In this document: piece after piece, positions 46,015-58,017 of the stretch
Position numbering within the stretch: the first letter of the stretch is position 1
How the letters are laid out: every line of letters starts with the position of its first letter
NCBI GenBank assembly: GCA_032622095.1
Contig: CP136064.1
Location: 185,300,209-185,364,208 of the forward strand
Reading direction: 5' to 3'
Length of the DNA stretch: 64,000 nt
From: Siphonodentalium dalli
Taxonomy: Eukaryota; Mollusca; Scaphopoda; Gadilida; Siphonodentaliidae
Translations under genes and position numbers: made by a program
The notes under the pieces: model-generated
Told to the model about the DNA's origin: nothing
Databases searched by the model: none
The model's input: the letters and a program-made list of their open reading frames with translations, nothing else

Positions 46015-47045
46015 AATAAATCTTGAGGGCATGGGTGGGGGCCCGCCACAAATACCCCATAGAAACACCACCACCCCTGGGGTACCATCCGGATGGGTGA
46101 AAATGGGGTATGGACCATTTTTGAGAACGGGAAGGATTTCGGCGAAATTGACGGCATGAATGGGTGGCTCGCCCAAAATACCCGATAGAAACATCACCCT
46201 TCTGGGGTGAAAATGGTGTATGGAGTATTTTATTCATTATTCGCAAAAACATGCCTCTGTTGGTCAATATTACGGCATGTGTAGGTGGCCCGCCCCAAAT
46301 ACCCCATAGAAACACCCCCACCCATCACCCGGGTGTCGGAATGGGGTATGGACCGTTATCGAGATCGGTAGGGGTTTCGGCCAATATGACGTCATTGGTG
46401 GGCGGTCCGCCCTCAAATATAGTCCATAGAAACACCCCCACCCTCACCGCGGGTGGTTCTACCTGAGCGAGTGAAAATGGGGTCCGGTTGGTGGTTGGGT
46501 TGTTTCTATGGGGGGCATTTGGGATGTGCCACCCACCGTTCTTGAAAATGGTCCATACCCCATTTCACCCCCTCGGGGTGGTACCGGGTGAGGGTGTTTC
46601 TAGGGGGTAGTTGGAGCGGGCTACCCACACTGCTGACGTCAAATTGACCGAAATCCTTACCGTTCTCGAAAATGGTCCATACCCCATTTTCACCTCCTGG
46701 GGTGGTTCCCCCAGCGTTCAGGGGTGGGCTCTTTCTATGGGACATTTGAGCGGGCCATCCATCCATGCCGTCAATTGGCCGAAATCCTTACCAGTCTCGG
46801 AAATGGTCCATATCCCACGTTTACCCCTCGGTGGTACCCGCCCCCCCCCCCCTCCCCCGGATGTGAGGGGTGGGGTGTTTCTATGGGTTATTTGGGGCGA
46901 GCCACCCACCCATACCATCAAATTGGCCGAAATCCTTACAGTTCTCCATAATAGTCCATACTCCACCCCCTCAGGGTGGCCGTTACCATCCCCGGGTGAA
47001 GGCTGGGGTGTCTCTGGTGTGTATTTGGGCGGGCCACCAACGCCC
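46015..47045. repeat. GC-rich satellite arranged as an inverted repeat, array 2
   Basis: Same units and same change of orientation as array 1 (turn near 46480-46500). 46243 onwards is a direct duplicate of 44087 onwards. Confidence 0.8.
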
Positions 47046-47540
47046 CCCCCAATTCAAAATAAACACCCCCCATATACGCGAAGAAACAACATCAATACTG
47101 GGCGGAAAAAATCGGCCGAATAATTAAACCCAAAAACTAGGTTTTAATAAAACCTGGGGTAGGGTGGTTTAACTTTGATGTTTTTTCAAAGTATATTTAA
47201 AGGTATATTTTCGAAACGAGACGTATGGTACGTATAAATCATATATACCTAAGCTTATACTGATGATTATATAGCCAATTCACCACAAACAATTAGTAAT
47301 ATTACCATATCTTTATCACGTCAATAAAACCTAGTTTCAATTGAGATCGAATTCCACAAACTTAAACTGAGTTTATCACAAAACTGGGGTTAACTACACT
47401 AAAACCCAGTTTCACTCCAACAAAACCTAGTTTAACTACAGTAAAACCAAGTTTATATCCTACTTAAGCCTAGTTTAAACTGGAGTTAAACCTGGTCTAG
47501 AATAAAACCTAGTCTAAACCAGAGATGCCGATTCGGACCC
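47046..47540. repeat. Duplicated segment, copy 2, ending at the palindrome apex
   Basis: Repeats 45160-45660, including TTTAAAGGTATATTTTCGA, ACGAGACGTATGGTACG and the AAACC-site array. Homology stops at GATGCCGATTCGGACCC (47540), exactly where copy 1 turns over into its inverse arm. Confidence 0.75.
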
Positions 47541-50498
47541 TAGTGTTGCATTAACCACTCCACGGTAGTTGATAAAAATGTCGTTAAATTTGGAGGTGTG
47601 ACGTTGAAAATAGGGCCGAAATCCTTATTTGGCTACCACCTTTTGATGTGCGGCAAAGGGACAAAAATTTGCGACACCCCTCCATCCACGCCTAGACTAT
47701 ATAGTATATATGATTCCATTTCCACGAAGAACCACGAGGTTCTGTATACCAACCATGACATGAACTTATGCCGGGCTTTCCTTGATTAAGTTGTTCTGAC
47801 ATGGATTTTGAGTTTCAGTACTGCTCTAAATAGCTCACATGCACGCCCAATTAGTCAATTACACATACATGTTTGACCGATGGCGTAGTGTTTCCACGGT
47901 CACACATATTTATGTCCACCTGCAGTTCATCAAGATTACAGCAACATTCTTTATAAACAAATATGCCTATAGTATATAGTGCATGGTTACTGCGAATGTC
48001 ACTTCTCTCAAGTTCTCTGTTACATTCTACAAAACAAAAAACTATTTAAAGGGAAAATTATTGAACCTAGATCGATATAACCGAATAGCCCATGCAAGGG
48101 GTTGCACTTATTACTAACGCGCTTGGTTTGGCGGCGTATGGGAGACAATTAATAAAAATAATAGCAAAATAATTGATTTTTCAAATGACCTTGACACTAT
48201 ATGTCCTATTGGTCCATTTGAATTGCAGGACCATTGATGACACTATGAGTTCACATAATTTCTTCAAACAGAAGACTCACTGATTCACAACAGTGGCCCT
48301 TTTGAAACGTTTGCCAAATATGTTTTGTCATTGCTATGGAAAGCTGATTTTCTCCCGATTCATGACCCGCACCTCGCCACCCCCTCATTGTTACCCGTAT
48401 CCCACGCTTCAGTCCGATTTATTAAATTTTGGCCCCAAGCCACTGGGCTAGAAACCACGCCCTCAAGATAGCACCCGGCCCGTGCTGAACATAAGTGCGG
48501 GTAAGGAGTCAATTACATAACCGATTTCGATCAAATAATGAAATGTAACCTTCAATATGTCATTGGATATAAGCGTCTGTACTCCAATACGATTTTATGT
48601 TTGTATATAATAAATTAATGCAATATTCGGTAAGTATATTTTACGTTAGCTGATAGGACTCGAATTCAATCATCCCTCGTGTGAAGCACCCAGGGTTTAT
48701 TCTAATTCCGTATTTGTCTCTCGTTGACCGAGTATAATTATATTCGTATACAGTGTATGTGCCACGCAGAAGTGAATCCAAATTTGGACTATATAGACTA
48801 TTTATATCAAAATGCATGCCATGATCGAATGTATCTATTAAATTATGGTACACTTGCGACGACCCGTTGGCACTCACAAATACTTAAGTGTGTAACTTGC
48901 GGGCATGTGGAAACGCCTTTGGTCGGTTTGTGAAGGACGATAATTGGTGTGAACTAATCGAAGTCCTCGATTTATATAGAGGTTGTCGCCAAACATTTGC
49001 AACAACCCTGAACGAGGACGCGGTTACAATTATCACGACCGATGCCATCTCAGTCACCATTATAAGCCGTCCGGTCACCGGTGATATAGGTGCTGATAAT
49101 CCGATGCATGTATGTGGGAAAGTTCACAAGCCCCCAATTTGATTGATTATCGGAGATCGGTCGTTTTTCGCGTGTAACGGCGTGCTTTATCATTGAAATT
49201 AACACCATGTACATGTATATATGCCGTTCTTACTCCACCATGGAACAGGGAACGTCGCAATATAATGTTAAAATCCATACACACCGCGACCAAATTGATC
49301 TCCGTGAACCATACCTTCTTACTCATATAGTACACAAATCAAACTGATATATAATGTCCATCTGCTGCCGATCCCTGAATCTAAAAGACAAAACACAAAT
49401 ACAAATTCAAATATTTTGCAGGGCCCAAAAGATACAGCGGAAGGACGACATTCATAAAAGCCACGTGCTTAATGTTGTTCTCCCATCTCATCAGATACAC
49501 ATCATATACATAAATCCTCCAGCACTGTCATTCTATTACTCTGTCAACTCATCTATAAACTGTTCATGTTATTTTAAAACATGGCTATGACGGCACTCCT
49601 TTGTTCATCCAGTCCAGTTTATAGGATAATGGATGGTTATTGTCGAGATCGTACATTATTTTACAAACAACCATCCATTATTTTAATAACGGACGCACAA
49701 TGTCCAATTTAATGAACGGTTATTTTACTGAGGACGATTTCATTTTATATGGCTTGCATGTATGATACCATAATACCATAATGCATGCACGTAGCTATCT
49801 ATAGACAACGATTTTCAAGTATAATATCGCTCTTATTGATTGCTAGAACATGACGGAATGATAGACCTATATAGAGAGCCTCGTTACTTGGGTTGGGGAG
49901 GGGAGGGGATGGGTGTACAACTTCAAATTCCAGGCATGTCGTTTCACGAATAGGCATTGAATTTTCAACTGTTAAAATTTCTCGAATCTAATTCCGTTCC
50001 CGGGTGCCATATTTTAGCACCCATCACGTTAAAACCTAAACTAATATAGTAATTTACATGTAAATGTACTCCTTCGATCTTCAGTATTACCCGCGATCTC
50101 AAACTACAAGATCGCCAAATCTCCGATTATGCATATCGCTCGCACCAGTCTGCAATTCAAAGTATAATTCTCCGCAAAATCCGAAATATGCCGTATAAAT
50201 AATTTAACACAAATGCCGAAATGTAAGGGCAAAACTCCCGATGATATTCGTAAATCTATCGCAGGAGGAGCTCATTGTCGGTACGTCGTGTTCATTCAAC
50301 TGTCGGAAACCCAATGAGGTACTGCCTGTCCATTAAGTTGACAATGGGTTAAGATGTCAAGCCATCCGTGCAGCCAACGAGCGAGTGGATTGGGCCGAAC
50401 ACATGTTACAGCTCAGGTGTCGTGACCCAATTTCGGGTTAATCCATTCTGATAAGAGATGACTCATCAAACAAATGGACTCGGCCATGTTTTAAGTCA
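47541..50498. other. spacer, no recognised gene
   Basis: Overlapping frames at 48888-49142 (plus) have protein-like composition but no recognisable domain. Nothing repetitive stands out. Confidence 0.4.
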
Positions 50499-50597
50499 GA
50501 TAATAGCTTCAAACTGTACATTATTTCAGCGAATGGAACGATCGAGGCCACAGATCGATCCATTCCCTGAAATAATGTACAGTTTTCAGCCATTATC
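50499..50597. repeat. Hairpin palindrome, ~40-bp arms
   Basis: AAACTGTACATTATTTCAG pairs with CTGAAATAATGTACAGTTT, and GAATGGA and CGATC pair further in. The apex is near 50547. Confidence 0.75.
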
Positions 50598-51338
50598 CTA
50601 TACATAAATCGGATGGGAAATAAACAATGTTTAAACCAAATTGATTGTGTCATCTTGTTCTACTTTGTCGCGGTCGTTGGCAGCTTCGACGTCGTTCTTA
50701 AAGTCGCCGTCGCCATCTATACAGAACAGGAGTGGTGCGTCATACATGGCGTTGGTGCCGATGCCCTCAAGTGTCCTATTTAGTACGTTATTATGCGGCT
50801 TTATCGCTCGCCAATCCCTCGAGAAACATGAACTGTCAACACCAAAGGAGTTCAAGTCCAGAAGATACACATAAAAATCGTATAAAAATCATCTCGACGC
50901 TCTGTGTGTTTCTCGCGAAGACGTCAAACATAAAGGGCGACAAGGGCCTGTTGATGGTAAAATTGCGGCGTTATTCAATTATGACCCTTCGAATGCCGAA
51001 TCGATTATAATTTCTTCACATGTAACTGTTGTGCATGTCGATTAGCATATATTACTCATGTCGTGTTAGTCTGTCGTTTATATTGTGAAATTTGTGTATT
51101 TGTTTGCGTAAATAATAAAAAAAAGAATGACACAATTTGCCATCAGATCCAAACAAACAAGAACTTACTAGGTGTAAACAATATTCAGTGAATAAAAAAA
51201 GATACATATCATCATAGTGACATAGTGACAAAAGAGTTTGTCGCCTGGGATTTGACGACAAGCAATAACTGTTCATTGACATAAAGTGTCCACACGAGAC
51301 AGATGTCGCAATAACAACAACCAACAACACCGAATATT
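50598..51338. other. coding-like minus-strand frame, otherwise nothing recognised
   Basis: A minus-strand frame runs from about 50895 down to 50631 with protein-like content (a CIDGDGDFKNDVEAANDRDK stretch), but no in-frame ATG at its start and no homologue I can name. It might be an exon; it is not annotated as a gene. Confidence 0.35.
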
Positions 51339-51503
51339 ATATAAGGATTAAATGTCATGTGGACTGTTTTTATGGAGATGTAATGGTGAGGTAAGTGGAC
51401 ATAACTTGTGTAAAACCCGAAGGGTTTTACATACAAGTTATGTCCACTTACCTCACCGTTACATCTCCATAAAAATAGTCCACATGACAGTTAATCCTTA
51501 TAT
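51339..51503. repeat. Near-perfect foldback palindrome, 165 bp
   Basis: Arms of about 80 bp with a three-base loop: ATATAAGGATTAA / TTAATCCTTATAT, TGTCATGTGGACT / AGTCCACATGACA, TTTTTATGGAGATGTAA / TTACATCTCCATAAAAA, GGTGAGGTAAGTGGACATAA and inverse, ending TAAAACCC-GAA-GGGTTTTA. Only a few mismatches are visible. Confidence 0.88.
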
Positions 51504-51912
51504 TGATATACATTTAGCGAAAAAGCCACTTTTGTAAATATATTTAAATCGAAAAGTGTATCGTGACAAGATAAGCCCAAAATACCCAAATAGCACCCTT
51601 GGCAAAAGTTAATAGGAACAATTACTCTTCATGTTGAAACCCGATGATGTATTAAGTCAATCCTGCGCGAGTCAAAATGCGCCCAAAGCATTACGCGTTC
51701 GTCTTTCCAAACCTAATGACGTATCGATGGTGTTATTAGCTTGGTGTTATGAGGCGTTGCGCATTCACCGAGAAATAACTGCAACTAGCCACGTGGGCGC
51801 CGACCAATCAGAATGCTGGATTTAGTGATGACAACACTTAGTGTGTAAATATATAGTATATGAATATATATAGTATGAGTGTTCATTGCTTCAGATGCGG
51901 TGTGACTAAACA
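51504..51912. other. no recognised feature
   Basis: Spacer between palindrome and tandem block. Confidence 0.4.
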
Positions 51913-52545
51913 CGGCCCGGACCAGCCCGGACCAGTCCGAACCAGCCCGGACCCCCCATATGGACTATATGAGTGATTTTAAGGGCAATATAAGTGAAGG
52001 GGTGTCATGGAAACCCACTCAGGGTCGCTATTAACCCTCAAAATGCCGGCATCGGCGAAAATTTTCGCCGCGAAATGAAGCTGCTGCGTCCAGGTGTGAT
52101 TTTAGTATTCATATCTGTGCGAGGGTGTTAATGGAACCCAAATACGCACGGAGAGTGGTCAAGGTCAAACGGAAGTGCCGCTTATTAACCCCTAAACTTC
52201 CCAGATTCAGCCAGAATTACAAAATTGCACCCCCAATAAACAAACTCACAGCCCGGACCCCCTTAATGTCCTCGTACTTCTAATAACCCCTTACATATGT
52301 GTTGTGGAACTACCCTCGACTACACTCACGAAGATACAAGGGCGAGTCGCCCACGAATGCCTGGCAATTAACCCCCAAAATGCCGCCATCGCCGATTATG
52401 TTTACCGATAACGACGCTGACAGCCCGGACCATCCCGGTCCAGTCGGACCCCCCATATGGACTATATGAGTGATTTTAAGGGCAATATAAGTGCAGGGGT
52501 GTCATGGAAACCCACTCAGGGTCGCTATTAACCCTGAAAAGTTAC
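51913..52545 (+). repeat. Tandem block, ~160-180-bp units with GCCCGGACC motifs
   Basis: TATTAACCC starts near 52029, 52186, 52368 and 52527. AGCCCGGACC precedes units. The first and last units share a long identical stretch (CCCCCCATATGGACTATATG, AGTGATTTTAAGGGCAATAT, GTCATGGAAACCCACTCAGG) 497 bp apart, while the inner units are diverged. Confidence 0.75.
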
Positions 52546-53030
52546 TCTGCATTACTCTTTTTTTTTTCAGCCCCGACATAAGCCGCCGTGTGTCTGGAAA
52601 AAAATCTGCAGACACCCCCCCCCTGATAGAATTGCGACTCATTATAGAGATCCTCTATTACAACTTACACGAACCTATATTCCAGTCAATGTAGCGTTTG
52701 AGCTAGACAAAATTTGTACAGAAATGGTTTTATAATTTTTCGAATGAGTACACAATTCCAATTAACATATCAAAAATCCTCTACAAGTTATGTGCGCGAC
52801 GTTTCATAATCGTGCATATTCTGGGGGTACCCGACATCGATAAATTCAGCGTTGATCGTAATGGGGTAGGATTAGGTATCGGGCGTATTTCGTAACAGAT
52901 TCCAAGAAAAATTGGCAGCAAATTATTACTCTTGCCAAATGAATCACAAGTCGTGGAATATCAGTGCGATTAAAATCAAAATGGCGTCCAAATGGACAAA
53001 ATCGAATAGAATTGACATTTTGAGAAAAAA
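52546..53030. other. spacer with a short upstream frame
   Basis: Contains a poly-T, a GTGTCTGG...CAGACAC stem near 52590-52612 and, at 52981-53034, an 18-codon ATG frame that overlaps the next one by ATGA. Confidence 0.4.
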
Positions 53031-53288
53031 ATGAATAGCTGGTCCTATAAAAGTGAACAAACGCTCGAATTATGCCAGAAAGAACTATTGCAGAATATAA
53101 GAGAAACGTTTGATCCGAGATTTACGAATTCTGTCTGGGTTATCTCACGAGAGAGGAAGCGAAAGTTACATACAACGGTTAAATCTAGACTTTTTGGCGT
53201 CCAGAAACTGAAAAATAACGGTTTTATTTGCACTGTCAATCTTGAATCGTGTGATATATGTGTAATTAAACAGTTAAATGGGATTTAA
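53031..53288 (+). CDS. Open frame of 85 codons, unknown function
   Basis: True ATG at 53031, TAA at 53286-53288. The product is basic, with a charged first half (SEQTLELCQKELLQNIRETF), a KR-rich middle and a Cys-containing end. I recognise no domain. The short frame 52981-53034 upstream ends in the same ATGA after a run of seven A, so a one-base slip in that run would join them; an older, longer frame is possible. AT-rich surroundings and the lack of splice or promoter evidence keep confidence low. Confidence 0.2.
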   Translation: MNSWSYKSEQTLELCQKELLQNIRETFDPRFTNSVWVISRERKRKLHTTVKSRLFGVQKLKNNGFICTVNLESCDICVIKQLNGI

Positions 53289-55254
53289 TCGGGATGCATT
53301 GATTATGTGACCATTTCTAGAAGCCGAAATATTTGTTATCAGAGCAGAATCACGAATATGACCGATCAGCATTTATTTTGTTATTTACAATATCAAACCT
53401 TTTTTTAATCCACTGCTATAGAACAGAGTGAGATATATTCCTAGAATCCTGGTACTGCAGGGTAAAAATGTAGATCATATTGTCCTTGTTTCAAAATAGT
53501 AATCACAGTTGCCTCAGATCAAGTGATGAAACATGCATATTTCGCTGTTATCACAAGAATGCATGTGGTATACTCTGAACGCAATTTATCAATACACAAA
53601 GGGGTACCACAGACCATCTTCAATAAATTCTAAACTTGACAAAAATTGCCTACATATACTCTGTGGCAGAGACTGTGTGTATACCTGCAAATCATATCTG
53701 GTTATATTCACAAAGGCCACATATACCAATTCGCCATAATAATATATGTTACAAATATCTGCTTCACACAATACCAAAAATAGCAACATAATTGAGTGAT
53801 CAACCGATCACCTGACATTCAGTACAAGTACATGGTTGTTATATATCCTTAAAGATACACACATAATTAAAACGGGTCCATCTGAAGGATTTATAGGTCA
53901 CTGCAACTCAAGTCAAACCCAATTATTTAAGTTTGAAAAAGTTCGGGTTTTCTGCTTAGAATACACCCAGCGGTCAGGTCAAATATAATAATTTCGGGAA
54001 TGCAACACACGAAGTAATGATTCATCGCAGTGTGAGTTGCAGTTTAATTCGGCATTATGATTAATTATGGAATGTAACGCAGAAACTGAAGTGCATACTC
54101 TTGCAGTTAAATACTAGTTACTTTTCCAGAATTTTCTTCCAGGAATTGTCAACACTCTCTGTGATAACAAATCATGTCCGCATGTCGCAATGTTTATTAT
54201 ACTGTAAAGAAACACTCATCTCTTCAATAGATTAGCACCCCATCTCACCAGATAAAAGAGACGGTACATCGTACAATTTATGTACTTTACGTGAGTTTCT
54301 TAGTAGACAATTTTGTTCTTGTTGTTTGAAAATATCATACCATTATCAAGATACTTATATATTAAGAATACCTATTTTCACCCTAGGCGGTTATACAATA
54401 TGAATCTTTCGTCGTGGCATGGCTTGGATTTGAGTCCATTTTGACAGTCATTTCATGGCCGCGATTGTATAATTTTATGTCCGCGTCAATCTATTCACTA
54501 CCGTAATCTAATTTCAAACGAACTGGTATAGCTGCGTAATATGCTACAATATATCGTATAATGACTTACTTCGTACAATATAGACAACCATGTTGGATGC
54601 CATCTTAGATAACAAAGTTTCCCAAAAACGGATTTAGATAAAGACTTTCCTGAGTCAATCAAATCAATTACTTCCGAGTTAACCCACCATTTCGCGTGTC
54701 ATGACCATACCATCGAATGCGATCAGTTCATTTTGCACTCTGTGACATGTTGACCTATGTGAGCTCAAAATTTGTGTCAACGATGCAATTGGTAATTCAT
54801 TCTCATAATGGCCCCATACTCCAAGCAAACGTCATGTTATAGTCCGTTGTTTTACACCTACCCCTAAACAGAATCCACCGTGAAAACTCGCATGCATGGG
54901 TACTGCGAGAAACTATGTCAATTTTCATATTTTGTGCACAGATCTCGCAGAGGATTTTTAATATGTGACATGAAAAAGGTCCTCGAACGTCAGGAACATA
55001 ATCTCAATTTAGTACAAATTGCGTCCAGGTTAGGCCATATTTCTCGTAGTTTGACTGGACTAATATATATGCATTGAGCATGCCAGGTGAATTGACCTTT
55101 CCTTGAAAAATGCCCGGACCGTGTTGCTGCTTGTGCTGCATGTTTCTGGTTCATTATTTGCAATAAGATTAAAAATTCTTGAATATCTTTCAATTCTGTA
55201 AACGCACTCTTCCTTGTTCCCATCTCATCAAAGAAGTTCAGGCACAACGTACGT
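53289..55254. other. no recognised feature
   Basis: AT-rich sequence; short frames only. Confidence 0.4.
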
Positions 55255-55435
55255 GAAAATAAGCGCATAACGGGCTTATTTTAATGAGCAAAATAAGCTC
55301 ATGTGGGCATTATGTAATCTCAATATACGCTCTATATGGACCTAAGCGTAGCGCTTTTAAAAACATTCCAATATGGGACTATTTCCATACGAAACAATCC
55401 CATATTGGCATTATTTAATATACCTACCTTTTTTC
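55255..55435 (-). repeat. Dispersed repeat H, copy 2
   Basis: Reverse complement of 40985-41165: ATTAAATAATGCCAATATGG, GAGCGTATATTGAGATTAC, GCTCATTAAAATAAGCCCG and TTATGCGCTTATTTTCA align in order. Confidence 0.62.
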
Positions 55436-57295
55436 ATCCACAAGACTTACCAGATGCACTCTCTTCCGTGTGTTTTCACTGCGGCCCGCGCCATTCAACG
55501 GAATGACGGGTATAAGCGCACTATGACTGTATAGGCTTATTTCAGAATCAAATAAGTCCAATGTGAACCTATGTGAATATTTAGGTCAAATATTAACCTA
55601 TTGGCACGAGGATATGTTGACTATATGCATTGAAATGAATAAGGAATGTTCTTCATTTTCAACTCCAATATTATATATTTTTTCTGCACATTCTTTCCTC
55701 GAGTGGTTCTTTTGGCTGTTTACGAAGACCATTTTCAATGACTAAGAAATAACTACATGTACAGCCTCATAGTTGCATATTATTTTTCAAAATTGTTTAG
55801 ATAATTTTGACGGTATTCAGACAGAGTTTTTATTCATATCTATCCTTTACTGTCAGATATAGTCTTAATTTATTTATTTATCCGAACTTTTGTCATCATT
55901 AAAAATGTCGTTTTGGAAGTTGGGCAAGTGGTTTTCTTTCGATTTGAGAGAACCGAACGTCATTCGCATGTTTATTAATTGCGCAATTGGGGGGGGGGGG
56001 GGTAAGCTATTAAGCAACAAGTATTAACCAAGAAGTATATTCACCGCATAATTTTTTCGACTGTATTAGGTTCCCTGTCAAAACTTCAAAACGTTCCCAT
56101 GATCTACACAGATATACCAAATGTGCATACATTCTCAGGAACTCTGTCAAAAACTCAGCTCAAACTGATATCGATCTTTCACTAATTCCTAAAACAGTGG
56201 TTATGTTATGTGCTAATATTGTCTAGTGTTTGCAAGTTAACTTTGCTTAAATTCAACTGGTAAGAACTTTCTTCACTAAAGAAAATGAGTGAAGTTTAAC
56301 TCATTGCGGTGCAGTGATCATACCATCTATAGCTGGTTATGTTTAAACGTGTCATAATAAAGAGCGTTCCCTGTAGATATAATCGTAATATGGTAAAAAA
56401 TAAAGAGCGTTTGTCTCACAGTTGTATGGAAACTGGTGGATGTTGATGACTTTGGAACTGTTTGTTGTACCCGTTTTAAAAACGAGACATATTATGTTAT
56501 TGGTATGTCCGTATGTCCGTTAGCTTTTGGTTTCCGGCTGATAACTTTAGATAGTCTCACCTGAATGGAATGAAATTTGTCATGTTGGGTAAACAAGCAG
56601 AAAATAAAGGTCAAGTTCGAATTTGGTGCGTATTTTGCCACGACCTGGCGATGCTCTTGTTGCAAAGTATATGATGCATGCAGATCGATATTTCGTGTAT
56701 TTATCGAACTATATTGTCCATCCTTCCATATATAGTTACGTAGACCTAATTTGGAGGTTCCAATGCGCGTCGATGAATATTTTCCATACGGAATAGGACA
56801 TATCTTGATCGGGATTATTATGTAATATGTATTATATGTGTTTAACTGTGTCGCACACAAAGCGATATATTTTTGCACGATGGAGACCATTGCGATGTCA
56901 GATCTGGTTGTTTATTTTCTCGTTAATGCAGTGGGTTATTATTAAAATGGTTGGCCAAGGTATGTGCATTTTTTCTTGGAAATTTAATCAGAATTTCCAA
57001 TAGCTATTAATATTACAATACAAGTTTTTGTAGTTCTATAGTATAAAGTATATATCTGATTTAATTCCCCAGTCAATCAGATATTGACAACATATTGCTG
57101 GTGTCCGCGTTGTTGTTTTATTTTATTTTATTGAGTTGTAGTTGTATTGCAGAAACATGGGTATGACTCCTATACCTCAAATCAATGCATCTTTTTCTTC
57201 TTCTGTCCAAAAATGTCCCGACACTCTAACTGCGAATCAACTTGAACTTGAAGGACTCTGGGCGCCATGTTATTGCGAAATAAAACATGTGATAA
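55436..57295. other. spacer with G-run and 42-bp-family remnant
   Basis: A G-run lies near 55990. Two reversed CGCTCTTTAT units lie at 56359-56412. A phrase at 56520-56620 resembles the 18.1-18.3 kb repeat. The 132-codon minus-strand frame at 56492-56890 starts in unique sequence but ends in that repeat, so it is not accepted. Confidence 0.4.
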
Positions 57296-57643
57296 CCACA
57301 TGATCATATTAATCGCACAACTCGATCGCAGAGGATAAAACCATTATATTGTACTCATCTTTGGATTAACTATACCAAACGATGTTATAGAAAACTTACA
57401 GTTTGTTATAATAATGCATACAGAAAATGTATGGGTTATGAGAGATCATGTAGTGCGAGTGGGATGTTTGTAGGTGACAGAATGTGCTCTCTGACAGTGA
57501 TGATTCGAAAGGGTGTGTATGGATTTCGTGTAAGAATTTATAAATCTTTAAACAGTATTTTGAATGCTATTTGTAACTCAGATCTGATCTATGGTCTAAT
57601 TTATTCAATCATTGGAATCAACATCTTTATATTTAATTTGTAA
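57296..57643 (+). pseudogene. 5'-truncated LINE: C-terminus of non-LTR retrotransposon polymerase
   Basis: The frame is open from 57296 to TAA at 57641-57643 and has no start of its own; the first in-frame ATG is only at 57413-57440. Read continuously it gives a stretch with YNNAYRK, then SASGMFV, a basic VMIRKGVYGF block and NSILNAICNSDLIY. I recognise this as the region downstream of the reverse transcriptase in CR1/L2-type LINEs (order: LW-Y, V-YNNA-R-L-G, SASxMF, IRK-YxF, N-I-S-D). Reverse transcriptase and endonuclease are absent, as in the usual 5'-truncated copies. Family assignment is from memory of the motif order, so the clade is less certain than the LINE call. Confidence 0.65.
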
Positions 57644-57712
57644 TTATATGTTGTATATATGACTATATATGGGCATATCTTGCCTGAAATAAACACAATA
57701 CAATAAAAAAAC
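57300..57712 (+). mobile_element. 5'-truncated LINE copy with 3' tail
   Basis: The coding remnant is followed by about 65 bp of AT-rich 3' UTR. The copy ends at CTGAAATAAACACAATACAA and TAAAAAAAC, an AATAAA signal plus an A-rich tail. Target duplications are not evident. Confidence 0.6.
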
Positions 57713-57857
57713 ATAAGTGACCGCTGTGGAAAGGCCCATTCGCATTAAGGAAACGAATATGGATGTGTTGTAGATAATAATCTCAAACCAACTTTGAATG
57801 TTTAACCAGTGGTACCCAACAAGTTATGTCGATGACTGGAATATAATGTGGTATATT

Positions 57858-58013
57858 AATTTATTATATACTTGCCCATGAATTACAAGGTTTTAGCAGT
57901 GAGATATAAGTTATATCCCACTAGTGAGATATAAGTGATATCCCACTGGTGAAATTTCTGATGTATTGACATTCATTGGGGGCCATAGGCAAGTAACTAA
58001 AGTGTATAATAAA
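57858..58013. repeat. Inverted-repeat element next to palindrome P2
   Basis: TTATTATATACTTGCCCATG is matched by the inverse of CATAGGCAAGTAAC...TATAATAA. Between them are several GTGAGATATAAG / TTATATCCCACT half-palindromes (57900-57955). Confidence 0.5.
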
Positions 58014-58017
58014 CAGA

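Noticed and set aside
43318-47127. Many Pro/Gly/Trp-rich frames of 70-170 codons
   Set aside because: They are all translations of the GC-rich satellite, which lacks stops by composition; both strands and several frames are open at once.
51903-52545. LTR retrotransposon with the outer repeats as LTRs
   Set aside because: The repeats are only ~110 bp, lack TG...CA ends, and enclose diverged tandem units instead of coding or primer-binding sequence.
56492-56890. 132-codon minus-strand ATG frame
   Set aside because: The C-terminal part runs into a repeat related to 18.1-18.3 kb, and the remainder has no recognisable protein features.
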